DNA of 64,000 nucleotides. It comes from Halorarum halophilum (lineage in GTDB: Archaea > Halobacteriota > Halobacteria > Halobacteriales > Haloferacaceae). Below the pieces are notes generated by a model. It saw only the letters and a list, made by a program, of their open reading frames with translations, ran no database searches and had not been told where the DNA came from. Shown one piece after another: positions 17,801 through 26,421 of this stretch. The stretch covers positions 1 through 64,000 of the forward strand of contig NZ_CP058531.1 in NCBI RefSeq assembly GCF_013401515.1, given 5' to 3'. The translations under genes were made by a program, and so were the position numbers. How positions within the stretch are numbered: position 1 is the stretch's first letter; every line of letters starts with the position of its first letter.

Positions 17801-19303
17801 GTCCAACGCTCGGCCGATCGCCAGCCCACCCGTGTCGTGGAAGGAATCGGCGTGATCAGGCGCCGGCCGTTGGAGCGGATTCTGGCTCTCCTGTTTCGCG
17901 TCGGTCCCTCGGCGGCCCTCCATCGAGAGATTTTCCCCCGACGGAACCGTGATGAGGTTCGCGAGTTCGCTGGCGTTGAACGTGAAATCAAACCGAGTCT
18001 TGCGGCCACCGGTGACGAGTTTACGGTCCAGTAGACGTTCGAGGGCGCTCCGGGCGTACTGCTCTTTCTTGCTCTGACGGAAGCCGCTCCCGCGCAGGCG
18101 GTGGCCGTTGAACTGGTAGAACTCGCCATCGAGCGCGTCGAAGCCTGAGGCAAGGGCGTCAAGGCGCGTATCCAGTTCTTCCTCAGTCGTGTCGTCGCTC
18201 GGGATTGCGACGGCACGGGCGTTGACTGTGAACGTCCGCTTGGGCTGTTTGTCGTCGAGCTGATCTAGCCGCATCTCGTCACGGTCGCTCAGTTCGTGTT
18301 CGTCGGGCGTGGTGGGTTCGATGAAGTCCCAGATCTTCCCATACCACGTATCTAGATTGTGTTTGATGTCGTGTTTGCGCTGCCACGCGTCGGGCGACCA
18401 GTCTGCCTTCCGCCGGAACACGACCTGGAAGGCGATGGGTGCCTCGGATTCAACGAGATGGTCAATGATCGTCGCGAGCGGCACCCGCCGCTCGGAGTCG
18501 TCGGACGGGGAGGCCGTCTGGTCGTGGAAATCGGCGATGGTCATCATCCAGTCTTGCTTGTGCTCTGCGGCGAGCGCGTGCCACCGGACGCCCATCGGTG
18601 TGAGGTCGTTGATCGGTGGCCGGGCGAGGACTGTCCCGTCGTCGGTGAGCGTCGGGCGGGTGAGCGTGGTTGGCTCGACGCAACGCTGTGCGTCATCGAG
18701 ACGGAACGTGCCGTTGCTATACTCAACCGCCGTCGGATCGGGGATGTCCTCTTCGTCGTCTGCTTCGTTCTCCTCGTCAGCAGGGTCGTCACTCTCGCCC
18801 GTCTCGTTGTCGTCCGTGTCTCCCTCGGTCTCCTGCTTCTCTCTCGTCAGCAAACCGCCGTCACCGAGAATGCTCAGCCCGCTCGTGCCGTCGTCAATCA
18901 TGTCGGCCGCACCGGGCGTGTAGTAGAGCGAGTCGCTGTCGAGCCGGTCGGCAAACTCCTCTCGCTGGTACTCGACCGGATGGACGAGTCGGTGGGCGAC
19001 GTCCATCTCCACACGGTCGATGTCGAACGTGGTCGGGTACATCGACTCCAGTCGGTCTTCCAACGTGGTCAGGTCGCCGTCGGCGCCGACGTAGAACTCC
19101 ACAGGCTCGTCTGCGCCCTCACTCAGCGCGAGGAACTCGAACTGCGGGGGATACGACCCGTCTCCGGGCAACAGCCGTGTGACGCCACTCGTGGACTCCT
19201 CGACCGTGACCTTGTGGAGACTCTCGATCAGTCGCGGGATCGCCTCGGTGTGAAGCGACTGTGACGAGGGGCGCACTCGGAGGTACTCACGAGCGTTGCT
19301 CAT
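14798..19303 (-). CDS. VirD4-like conjugation ATPase with extra C-terminal domains
   Basis: A 1501-residue protein. A VirB4-style N-terminal region fills about 500 residues with an acidic linker. The ATPase core has Walker A GTTGSGKSK at about 526-534, DPKGDG near 555, and Walker B NLLVDEAAS near 804, followed by LSVGLSMQFPEQ, as in VirD4/TraD coupling proteins. Residues about 1085-1165 look like a restriction-nuclease fold (DEFVIEVETTTPSKPAKLL). Residues about 1417-1495 resemble the D5/P4-primase C-terminal winged helix (SKVYSAYESWADDLG...SNSWFTRRLKEYIEV). No membrane span is evident. It probably pumps or presents DNA for transfer. The start overlaps the VirB4-like stop by 4 bp. Confidence 0.75.
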   Translation of the reverse strand: MSNAREYLRVRPSSQSLHTEAIPRLIESLHKVTVEESTSGVTRLLPGDGSYPPQFEFLALSEGADEPVEFYVGADGDLTTLEDRLESMYPTTFDIDRVEMDVAHRLVHPVEYQREEFADRLDSDSLYYTPGAADMIDDGTSGLSILGDGGLLTREKQETEGDTDDNETGESDDPADEENEADDEEDIPDPTAVEYSNGTFRLDDAQRCVEPTTLTRPTLTDDGTVLARPPINDLTPMGVRWHALAAEHKQDWMMTIADFHDQTASPSDDSERRVPLATIIDHLVESEAPIAFQVVFRRKADWSPDAWQRKHDIKHNLDTWYGKIWDFIEPTTPDEHELSDRDEMRLDQLDDKQPKRTFTVNARAVAIPSDDTTEEELDTRLDALASGFDALDGEFYQFNGHRLRGSGFRQSKKEQYARSALERLLDRKLVTGGRKTRFDFTFNASELANLITVPSGENLSMEGRRGTDAKQESQNPLQRPAPDHADSFHDTGGLAIGRALDETGTPEDDPTYVPPSLLPTHYGRFGTTGSGKSKALINDALSLYEHTDGPIVLVDPKGDGLPENYMRSHAARFGVDDMEENVVHFSIPDILPGFSFFNLRPALDNGLSRIDAIQRTADHYEEILKLTMGSAKYESATVAPTLIRALISALFDAEYGRDNGQYRADEDYFAHRQLEYALDQLWQAGPPKPQPEHAPQSSDPDDRRRIDRQLQLDQTAFSRVMGGVSNRLAYVSQDGRLRDIFNNTDQEFDFREVLDDDTVVIFDLGNLRAEPTKLLSGLILSNLEDALREQSDDLSDKPEEYVVNLLVDEAASVVTSDIMNRLLEQGRGFRLSVGLSMQFPEQIEEEGGRRLYLNALNNIGTTLVGKISVDREIAEAMAHEEMSPREFKDRIASLPRGEWIAQVPSPTFGETGPKPFSVDPLPIPEGHPESDEPLTGEKSKRVESAIDRVQTRTDEVFGVPEPEPEPRDSPEDVQERLSTTNADLDQALAKVVRTIQLRHEVREENGEVPVEEVDEELRELFTAGDENVEPPSYDELGAVRERSQLLTVGLDTEEDQLVISLTERGEEAVAPDTGDVQAAGSEDHDNAVYEAERALTTAGFNTTVVPQDGSEQPDGRATHPDLDDEFVIEVETTTPSKPAKLLTNLRKAQDEEAIPLFIVRPEENDSYWAERIEGILHPPVKEIDDSNEIRLYTFPHQLEVRHIETGQRLTAVRPATSNDDTRMSMWRRDEETGDAVLPVEGDSDDARIQRVDTAMDRDVPAVYTYDPDINQYIVLEDDTTHTYDSKEAFETEWVPIKKPFIPERELPVPEYTHDAYAIVILPEGGDPVVYQQGETAPIETLVDDGPQLATAEADDQLDQTEATSAETVPSNPDGSPEETPSTIEPDKAEAESDPNPEATAEAAEESDQANSIADLDKKEALGIFADQHLTETDEDVAVRKSKVYSAYESWADDLGVEVVSNSWFTRRLKEYIEVETDRQRIDGELTHLFVSFTLDTEDDST

Positions 19304-21255
19304 ACGGTCACCCCCGACCCGACGGCACTCTCGTCGTTCGGCTCGTCCTCCGGCGGGTCGACGATTTCCATCTCCTCGGGCAACGCCGTGACCTTCACCG
19401 GATACCGGCCTTTATCCTGAACACAGACGAGCGCGTGACTATACCCACGCTCGCGGGTGCCCGGCTTGGCGTCACGAAGGAATTGTGCCTCCCGTGCGCT
19501 CAAACCGAGCTTCTTCCGATGCTCTTCTGAGAGGCCGGGAAGCTTCTGGAGGAGTTTGATCGACGACTCGTTCGCCAGCACCTCGGCTTTCTCGTGAACG
19601 AAGAAGTCGCTAATCTCCTGTGTGACCAGGTGGACGCTGAGGTCGTGGTGGCGGCTGTGTCGATAGGCACGTTCGAGCCAGTCGAGCGACCCCTCACTTT
19701 GCATCAGGTAGTGCGCCTCGTCGATGGCGAGAATCACGCGTTTGTCCGTCTGCTTGGCGCGCTCGTACACGGTGTCAAAGAGTACCTGTAACATGAGCGC
19801 AATCTCCTGGTCGGCCTCACCCTGCTGGAGGTCGAGATACGACACCGTCTCGCCCTCGAGATCGATGTCGGACGACCCAGCGAGGTTGTCGAACTCGCCG
19901 TCGCCGGTGAATGGCCGCATCGAGATGCGGAGGTTCGCCGCGAGTTCGCCCCACTTCTCGGACTCGGTCGCCGTGACTTCCGTCAGGTCCGACTCAGCGT
20001 TTGCCACGAACGCGTCGACGTCCTCGGCCATCTCGCCAAGGATTTCAAACACATCGATGACGGTGGGGCTCCCGTTGCTGTGGGTCGCCGGGTCGGTCGT
20101 GATTCCCTGCCGCCGGTACGCCTCGTGGACGGCGTCACCGAGGATCGCTCGTTCCTCCTTGTCCAACCCGGAACCGGCGCTATCGATGTGTCCGAAGTAG
20201 GTTGTGAAGAAGCCCATCACGCTCGACACCCGCTGGCCGTACGGGTTCAACTTGGAGGTCCGCTCCAGCACGTGCTGTGGGGTCGCCTCGATTTCGAGCG
20301 GGTTGATCTGCTGGCGGCCACCGACGATGATGTGTTCCGCGCTGAGTTCGTCCGCGAGACTCCGGAAGCCCTCCAGCGGGTCGACCATGATGAGGATCGT
20401 CTCAGAGTCGTTGGCGATCTCACGCAGGTTCAGGAGTTTTGCCGTGACTGACTTACCCGACCCGACCTGCGCCGCCGCGAGGACGTTGTAGCCGTTCGGC
20501 CGCTGGAAGCGGTCCACGACTACGGGCGCATCCGTCGTGGCGTGGTAGCCGTAGAGGACACCGGACTCTTCGATCAACGTCGACGCGGAGAACGGGAACA
20601 GCGCACCGAGGGCGCTGCCGAGCATCGGCGTGGTCGCACTCGGCAACCACTCGCTGATGGTGTCCTTCGCGACGGGACTCGCGCTCACCAGTCCGTCAGA
20701 CTGGTCATAGTCGACCGACCGAACGGTGAGCTGTTGCTTTTCGAGTTCCGCGCGAATCCGCTGGCACCGTTTTTCGACCTGTTCTTTTGACTCCCCCCGG
20801 ACAGGGAGGTACGCCGAGACATCGAAGATCGACTGCGACTCATCTGTCAACTGCGTCAGCACGTCCTCGTGGTCGCTGATCCGTCGTTCGGTCAGCCCAA
20901 TCGACGGATCGCCGTTCTCCTGTTTGCCTCGGTGAACGGTCTGAAGGTCACGGATCGCGTTTTCGACCTGCGTGATCGCTTGTTCCGTCTCACGGGGTTC
21001 GGCGTGAATCGAGAGGCCAACGTCGGCGCTCGGGTGGGTCGTGATCGTGTCGAGATGGCCCGGATTTGCGGTATCAGGCCAGTCGGTGATCATGAGCGTC
21101 TTGACCCACTGATCACCGGAGCGGGTGGCATCGGATTCGAGCCGGATACTCGCGGGGCCGACGTTCTGGGCGTGGGCGTCGGACTCGTCAAGTGTCTGGT
21201 CGTCGTCGACGTCGATACTGGTGAAGCGGTCGAGTAGCGTTTTGATGAGTGGCAT
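19300..21255 (-). CDS. VirB4/TraC-like conjugation ATPase
   Basis: A 651-residue protein. Walker A AQVGSGKSVTAK lies at about 262-273, followed by ILIMVDPLEGF. Walker B is VILAIDEAHYLMQ near 507-519, then RHHDLSVHLVTQEISDFF, the conserved VirB4 motif after the second acidic site. The N-terminal 240 residues are the variable VirB4 domain. VirB4 proteins power assembly and substrate passage of type IV secretion systems. It is placed between the PrgI-like and VirD4-like genes with a 3-bp gap and a 4-bp overlap, so all three are one transcript. Confidence 0.8.
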   Translation of the reverse strand: MPLIKTLLDRFTSIDVDDDQTLDESDAHAQNVGPASIRLESDATRSGDQWVKTLMITDWPDTANPGHLDTITTHPSADVGLSIHAEPRETEQAITQVENAIRDLQTVHRGKQENGDPSIGLTERRISDHEDVLTQLTDESQSIFDVSAYLPVRGESKEQVEKRCQRIRAELEKQQLTVRSVDYDQSDGLVSASPVAKDTISEWLPSATTPMLGSALGALFPFSASTLIEESGVLYGYHATTDAPVVVDRFQRPNGYNVLAAAQVGSGKSVTAKLLNLREIANDSETILIMVDPLEGFRSLADELSAEHIIVGGRQQINPLEIEATPQHVLERTSKLNPYGQRVSSVMGFFTTYFGHIDSAGSGLDKEERAILGDAVHEAYRRQGITTDPATHSNGSPTVIDVFEILGEMAEDVDAFVANAESDLTEVTATESEKWGELAANLRISMRPFTGDGEFDNLAGSSDIDLEGETVSYLDLQQGEADQEIALMLQVLFDTVYERAKQTDKRVILAIDEAHYLMQSEGSLDWLERAYRHSRHHDLSVHLVTQEISDFFVHEKAEVLANESSIKLLQKLPGLSEEHRKKLGLSAREAQFLRDAKPGTRERGYSHALVCVQDKGRYPVKVTALPEEMEIVDPPEDEPNDESAVGSGVTV

Positions 21256-21258
21256 GTG

Positions 21259-22317
21259 TTAGACCCTCTTGTCGGCGTCGCCAACCGTGACGACGGGTAT
21301 GGAACGAACGCGGTCGGTCGTCGAACGATACTGGGTACGGCGGCCCGTCCAGAACTCCTCGATCAGCGTTGCAAGACGGTCGGCCGAGACGGGCTCACAA
21401 TCGCACGAGTCGAGACCACGGATGGCCGCCTGCACGTCGTCGAGGCGCTGTTCGAGCGTCTCGCGCTGTTCTTGTTCGACTTCGGCGTCTGAGAGGCCGC
21501 TACTCTCGGCACCGATGAACGCGAGTAACCCGCCGACGTAGGGGAGCGACTGGAGCTGTGAGGTCGCCCCCCGCTCGGCCAACTGTACGTCGCGGATGCT
21601 GACCGGCACGAGGATGTGGTACTCGCGGAGGCTGGTGCCTCGTGCCCGGAACTCCGCCGGAAGGCGTGTCTCGTACGTTTCGACGATGTTCTGAAGCGCG
21701 TCGTTCGCCTGGACGTCGGGGTCGTCACGGCGATCCCGATAGCTCTCGGTGATCCGCTCAGGGTCGATCGACCGGGCGCTGGCGTGAATCTGGATCGGGA
21801 AACTGAGCGTGTTCAACGCGTTGCCAAGTGCGTCGGCGGCCCCGTCCCACTCGTCATGGGTCGCGAGCGCCATGTTCGCTGGGTCGACGCGGACGGCGGC
21901 GACAAGGTGGCCGTCCTGTCGCTCTACCGTATCGGCTTCGGGGACGAATCGGGCGACCTGTGTGAGTGTCTCGGGGCGGTCCTCGGGGGCTGTGTCCACG
22001 GCAGAGCGGGTGGTTTCGCGAGTGGCGAATCGCGCGATACGCGCAAGCCATCGATGCGGCGTCATGTGGTTCGGCGCGATGTAGACAATCGCACCTGCCA
22101 CGAGTAAGATCGCAAGTGCCACTGTGAGGCCGATCGTGACTCCCCAGCGCCCGCCGAGGCGAGAGCTGAGGGAGACAACCAGCAAGGCCCCAAACATTGC
22201 GGGGATGAACAGCTTGAGGTCGTCGAGGCTGTAGTCGATATCAACGCCGACGATTTCGTCGTCGGCGCCGAACTCATCGAGTACCCGTCGGTGGGGATCG
22301 CGGCTTCTGTTGCTCAT
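21259..22317 (-). CDS. PrgI/VirB3-like membrane protein of the transfer module
   Basis: A 352-residue protein. Two close membrane spans lie at about residues 34-50 and 58-80 after an acidic N-terminus (RRVLDEFGADDEIVGVDIDY), as in PrgI- and VirB3-type subunits. The following 260 residues are soluble and resemble the N-terminal domain of VirB4/TraC (VAAVRVDPANMALATHDEWD...ALGNALNTL..PIQIHASAR). It therefore looks like a VirB3-VirB4 N-domain fusion, with the VirB4 motor encoded next. A 14-bp gap separates it from the upstream gene. Confidence 0.65.
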   Translation of the reverse strand: MSNRSRDPHRRVLDEFGADDEIVGVDIDYSLDDLKLFIPAMFGALLVVSLSSRLGGRWGVTIGLTVALAILLVAGAIVYIAPNHMTPHRWLARIARFATRETTRSAVDTAPEDRPETLTQVARFVPEADTVERQDGHLVAAVRVDPANMALATHDEWDGAADALGNALNTLSFPIQIHASARSIDPERITESYRDRRDDPDVQANDALQNIVETYETRLPAEFRARGTSLREYHILVPVSIRDVQLAERGATSQLQSLPYVGGLLAFIGAESSGLSDAEVEQEQRETLEQRLDDVQAAIRGLDSCDCEPVSADRLATLIEEFWTGRRTQYRSTTDRVRSIPVVTVGDADKRV

Positions 22318-22331
22318 GGATTGGATTGAAG

Positions 22332-23867
22332 TTAGCCGTTGTGCGGGTCTGTGTCGTCAGGATTCGCGTGTTTCTGGTTCTGCTCGGTCGGCGGCCAGTC
22401 GTCGTCGAGCGACCAGACGCGGTCGATGACCGACCGGATGCTGTACATAGTGCGCGCACCCCACACTGACCGCTGTTCAGCCAGCCGGCGACCAACGTAC
22501 AACGCACCGACGGCTGGGGTGGCAATCAGCGTGGACTCGAAGACAGTGGGAGGGAGAAGCGAACCCGAAGTTAGGTATGAAGTGGTGGCACCAGCGAGCG
22601 CGACGAACAGCGCGTACCAGGAGCCGAACACCCACGGCGCTGGGTTGACCGGCTGTCCGTGAATATCGCGGTCTTTGCGGAGTGCTTTTCGGAGGTAGAA
22701 CGCGACGCCGGCTGACCCGACGCTCCAGAAGATGAGCGCACCGAACAGCATCCCTTCGGGGAAGACATTGTGCCGGATAAGAATCCAGTCGACCGCGCCA
22801 AACAGTCCGACGGCGGCAAGGCCGGCGACGAACTGCCAGCGCGGGCGGCCGTGTCCAACTGATGGTGTCTCACCACGTCGTCGTTTGTCGCGGAATAGTT
22901 CTCGTTCGTAGGCACGCTCCTGCTCGTAGACGTGGACAACGTATCCGACAGCGATCCCGACGAAGGCGAGCCATGGACGATCGAATAGTACCGATCCGAT
23001 AGCTTGGTACTGGGTAACTGTGGACCCCGCCCAGTGGAGCCCCGTTTCGGGGGAAACGAATAACGCTCCGATAGCACCGGCAGCTGCAACACCCATCGCG
23101 AGTAGTACAGTCAGTCCGATTGTCGCGACAAGCGCTCGTCGAAGGATGACTGCCCGTCCTGTGTGAGCGAAGACACGGAGTTTCTCGGAGAACTCGCGTA
23201 GGCACGCCTTCGTATATTTCAGCGAAGGCTCCTTACTTGCAGTCTTGAGTTCAATCGCCCGCTTCGTTTTCTGGTCAGCGACATTGTTGTCTTCCCACTC
23301 GACACAGTCCCAGCAGATCGTGATGTTCTCATCAATGGGACCGTCAATCTCTCCTTCTGGCTGTACTGATCCCATGACGTACCCGACACGGCCTCTAGGA
23401 ATGACTACACTCCCACAGACCTGGCAGTTGTAGTTATCGCGTCGAGCAACCCGATGAATGAGCTGGTCACTCGTCTCTACTTCAGCTGTTTGTCGCTCAG
23501 GAAGTAGGGAATGTAGCTCATTCCCGACTGTTCCGATAGCCGTGTGAAGCCGAGTTCGAAGCGATGACGACACCATCCTGTCGCTGTCGATATTAGAGGT
23601 CTGATTTGCGTCTTGGCTACCCATTCTGCGCTGACGCCGTGCCTTAGCTGTGGATGTCTCTTCGCGAAGCTGTTCGTCATCCTTCTTTAGGCAATCGTGG
23701 CAGACAGTGACAAGGTTCTCGACTCGATGGTCATCTTGTTTGACTGGAACGGCGGCGAGTCCCCGTTCCGTCTTGGGGTACCCGATAGTCCCACAGAGTT
23801 GGCAGGTATGACGGTCCCGTTTGAGTGCGGCATCGCTTGCCTCACTATAATCAGCGTCTCTGGTCAT
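22332..23867 (-). CDS. Membrane protein with two HNH-like zinc domains
   Basis: A 511-residue protein. Residues about 20-60 have CQLCG...ENLVTVCHDCLKK and residues about 146-190 have CQVCG...ENITICWDCVEW. Each is a four-Cys treble-clef unit of HNH-nuclease type, though the usual first catalytic His is not clear in either. After a charged linker come four to six membrane spans between residues 240 and 480. The start overlaps the next upstream gene by 4 bp. The zinc units face the cytoplasm if the positive-inside rule holds. I know no named family with this fusion; its place in the operon suggests a part of the transfer channel or a DNA-handling subunit. Confidence 0.6.
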   Translation of the reverse strand: MTRDADYSEASDAALKRDRHTCQLCGTIGYPKTERGLAAVPVKQDDHRVENLVTVCHDCLKKDDEQLREETSTAKARRQRRMGSQDANQTSNIDSDRMVSSSLRTRLHTAIGTVGNELHSLLPERQTAEVETSDQLIHRVARRDNYNCQVCGSVVIPRGRVGYVMGSVQPEGEIDGPIDENITICWDCVEWEDNNVADQKTKRAIELKTASKEPSLKYTKACLREFSEKLRVFAHTGRAVILRRALVATIGLTVLLAMGVAAAGAIGALFVSPETGLHWAGSTVTQYQAIGSVLFDRPWLAFVGIAVGYVVHVYEQERAYERELFRDKRRRGETPSVGHGRPRWQFVAGLAAVGLFGAVDWILIRHNVFPEGMLFGALIFWSVGSAGVAFYLRKALRKDRDIHGQPVNPAPWVFGSWYALFVALAGATTSYLTSGSLLPPTVFESTLIATPAVGALYVGRRLAEQRSVWGARTMYSIRSVIDRVWSLDDDWPPTEQNQKHANPDDTDPHNG

Positions 23868-25756
23868 CGCTGAGTCTCCCGAACAGCATTCATACTGTCG
23901 TGGTGTTGCCGCTCGTACCGTCCCTGCCGGTACTCCCCATCTTGGACTACCCTTCGGGCGTCGTAGGTGGTCTCGTGCGACTCATCGTAGAGAACAACAG
24001 GTTCTCCGTCACGTTTCTCTGAGAGTTCCTTGAGCCCTCCTTCATCAAGTAGCCAACCGGAGTTCGAGTCCCCTTGACTGACGGACTTGAACTCACCGTC
24101 GTCCTTGAAATAGCCCGCATTGTACTGGTCTTGATCCAGTTCCATCCGAGTCATCGCTTTCTCGAAGCCGAGCCCGTCAGGAACGCTGTCAGCGTACTCC
24201 TGCGTCGGGCGGCTAGTGATTTGGTCCCACGCGCTCGAACTCGCACTACTACTCTTCGTGGAACTACTCGAGGCGGACACAGCTGAGGCAGACGTACTCT
24301 CGTTCGTGCCGCCAGTCGCGCCGAACGAGGGCGACGTCGGGGGTGCCGGTGGCCCGCGGACACCTTCGACCCTCGAACTGCCATCGCCGAGTTCACCGGC
24401 GACCTCGGAACCGTTCGCCGGTCCGAGTCGGCCGCCGAACGCATCGTTGTTCTCATGCGAGAACGGTGAGCCATTCAGCGGGTCGACCGCCCGTCCGGCG
24501 CCGGCAGTATTGACTCCCTCGTCGCTACTAGATGCTCCCGACCGACCCGAACCACCGAGGTTCAGATTGGATCGGGAGAAGCTCCGTCCAGCAGCTGCGC
24601 CGAGGGCACCGGCGGCAAACATCTGTAATGGGCGCATCTTTCGCCCGCCAACGAATAAGAACAACGGGGCAGTCAGTGCCGTGAACCACAACGTCAGCAC
24701 CATCACCATCATGACATCGTCGCCAATCACCAAGCCTGCTGCCCAGCCGAGTTGTCCTCGAAGCGCATTCACCACGGGATAGCCGACCCCGAGGATGATC
24801 GCCGTCGGGACAGGCATGAGTGCCGCGGGCGCGAACAACGACCGGAAGAACTCGCCTTTCTGGGCGATCCATTCGAAGATCCAGATGTCCGGCAACGACA
24901 GTGCGATGAACACCGGGTACACCGGCATCAGGATGAACGGGGCGACGTAGGACAACCCGAACACAATCGCGATGAGTGCGAGCAGGACGCCCGACGAGAG
25001 GTAGATCAGGATCGCCGCAGCGCCGGCGCTGCCCGCCGTCCCTACCACCGACTGGAGGCTCGTGAAGATCTCATCACCGGTGGGCGCGAACGTCTGTGCG
25101 ATCCCGAGCGAGAGGTGCAACACGAGCGAGCACCAGATCCACGACGCGAGGATTCGGAAGAGTGCAATCCACCCCTCCGATAGTTTCGTTTTCGCCTCAA
25201 CTGTCGGGCCGGACGGCAGGAATGCGGTGAGTCGGAGCAGGAGCATTGAGAGTATCCACACGCCGATCGCGGCGGGCAGGCCCACGTTGAGCCATACAGC
25301 GCGGACCGTGGTCATCGGTGGGTTGGTCGGCTCACCGGCGAGTGCCACGTTTCCGTTTCGGAGTGGGACGGGCCGGCTGACCAGCATCTGAACGACGTCC
25401 TCGGCGGCGTTCTGGAGCTGAGAGAGCACCCAGTCTTTGACGTCGTCGCCGACAGCGTCGACGGTCTGTACCAGCCCTTGGCAGACTTGCCCACCGATAC
25501 CGCTGACGCCATTACACACGCCATTCGCGTTGACCGCTGACCCGTTCGTGCTGTTCGCAGGCACAGCCGGGGTCGTGGGAGTCGCCGGCGTCGTCGGTGT
25601 CATCAGCGACAAAGACGATGTCGACGACAGTGAGGACGGTCTAGGCGGTTCATCACTGGATACGGGCGTCGGTGGGAGTGCTGTGGCTGGGGATGCGGCA
25701 GCGGTGCTAACAACCAGCAGGAGTACGAGCCCGAGCAGATGTGTGGAGTTATTCAT
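23864..25756 (-). CDS. VirB6/TrbL-like polytopic membrane protein
   Basis: A 630-residue protein. From ATG 25756 it has a signal peptide (STHLLGLVLLLVVSTAAASP) and an acidic linker. Five or six long membrane spans follow between about residues 160 and 400, several Gly/Ala-rich. The C-terminal 230 residues are hydrophilic, Ser/Gly-rich and poorly conserved-looking. Size and topology fit VirB6/TrbL, the inner-membrane channel of type IV secretion. The frame extends 34 codons upstream of the chosen start, without a good start codon. It follows the pilin-like gene by 46 bp. Confidence 0.65.
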   Translation of the reverse strand: MNNSTHLLGLVLLLVVSTAAASPATALPPTPVSSDEPPRPSSLSSTSSLSLMTPTTPATPTTPAVPANSTNGSAVNANGVCNGVSGIGGQVCQGLVQTVDAVGDDVKDWVLSQLQNAAEDVVQMLVSRPVPLRNGNVALAGEPTNPPMTTVRAVWLNVGLPAAIGVWILSMLLLRLTAFLPSGPTVEAKTKLSEGWIALFRILASWIWCSLVLHLSLGIAQTFAPTGDEIFTSLQSVVGTAGSAGAAAILIYLSSGVLLALIAIVFGLSYVAPFILMPVYPVFIALSLPDIWIFEWIAQKGEFFRSLFAPAALMPVPTAIILGVGYPVVNALRGQLGWAAGLVIGDDVMMVMVLTLWFTALTAPLFLFVGGRKMRPLQMFAAGALGAAAGRSFSRSNLNLGGSGRSGASSSDEGVNTAGAGRAVDPLNGSPFSHENNDAFGGRLGPANGSEVAGELGDGSSRVEGVRGPPAPPTSPSFGATGGTNESTSASAVSASSSSTKSSSASSSAWDQITSRPTQEYADSVPDGLGFEKAMTRMELDQDQYNAGYFKDDGEFKSVSQGDSNSGWLLDEGGLKELSEKRDGEPVVLYDESHETTYDARRVVQDGEYRQGRYERQHHDSMNAVRETQR

Positions 25757-25802
25757 CAGGGGAAGGTGGGGAGCGGTCGTTGGATCGCTCCGTCGTGGGA
25801 AT

Positions 25803-26240
25803 TCAGATGAACGGGACGAGGTCGACACAGGTCGCGAGGTTGACGCCCGTGAACCCAATGAACAGCTCCATCACGAGCGCGAACAGTGGCGTCGTGATGG
25901 AGGCGAACGCCGCCCGGTTCCGCCAGTCCTTGATCTCTTGCACGGACTGGGGGTTTTTCGGGAACGCGGAGGCGTTGTGCAGTATATACGCGAGAATTGC
26001 GCCGCCGATCATCAGCAGGCCAACGATGAGTGGAGCAGCCTGATTGATCGTGTCCGCAAGGGGGGTACCACAGATACCCGCTCCTGCCTGTGCGGAGGCA
26101 GGAGCGGTCATTCCGACGAGGGCAGCAACGACCACCTTTCCCGCCGATTGGATATACGTCCGGGTTGTACCTGGGATGCGATTACCCACGGATGTGTGGG
26201 TCTGTGCTTGTTCTTCGGACTGCGTATCGCTCGAAGTCAT
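25803..26240 (-). CDS. VirB2-like pilin candidate
   Basis: A 145-residue protein. A charged leader (MTSSDTQSEEQAQTHTSVGN) precedes a first hydrophobic segment ending near ASAQAGAGIC, which reads like a cleaved signal. Two further spans (PLIVGLLMIGGAILAYIL and TPLFALVMELFIGFTGV) are joined by a short basic loop. That is the VirB2 plan: leader, short periplasmic turn, two spans. It is the first gene of the minus-strand module, with a TATA-like element about 40 bp upstream. A Cys in CGTPL and one near the C-terminus may pair. Confidence 0.55.
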   Translation of the reverse strand: MTSSDTQSEEQAQTHTSVGNRIPGTTRTYIQSAGKVVVAALVGMTAPASAQAGAGICGTPLADTINQAAPLIVGLLMIGGAILAYILHNASAFPKNPQSVQEIKDWRNRAAFASITTPLFALVMELFIGFTGVNLATCVDLVPFI

Positions 26241-26275
26241 CTCGGGGTCCTCCACTTCTGACCCCGGTGGGAACT

Positions 26276-26295
26276 CTGTTATATTTATTCGAGTT
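26276..26295 (-). promoter_or_regulatory. Candidate promoter of the transfer module
   Basis: Read on the minus strand the segment is CTCGAATAAATATAACAGAG, with an archaeal TATA-like core AAATATAA. It lies about 40-50 bp before the ATG at 26240, a fitting distance for a short leader. All transfer genes down to 14,798 follow in the same direction with tiny gaps. Confidence 0.45.
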
Positions 26296-26421
26296 TACAC
26301 CGTCAAAGGTGCTTCAATACCGCCCGACAGACCCTCTTCTGCTTGATTTCTGGATATTAGGATTGCTGGGACTTGACCGGTCAGACCCACTAGTTACAAA
26401 CAAGAGATTAGAGTCGAGGGG

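Noticed and set aside
24752-25183. Open frame of 143 codons opposite the VirB6-like gene, rich in charged residues
   Set aside because: Composition (Arg/Asp/Glu/His repeats) is the usual antisense image of a GC-rich membrane protein gene.
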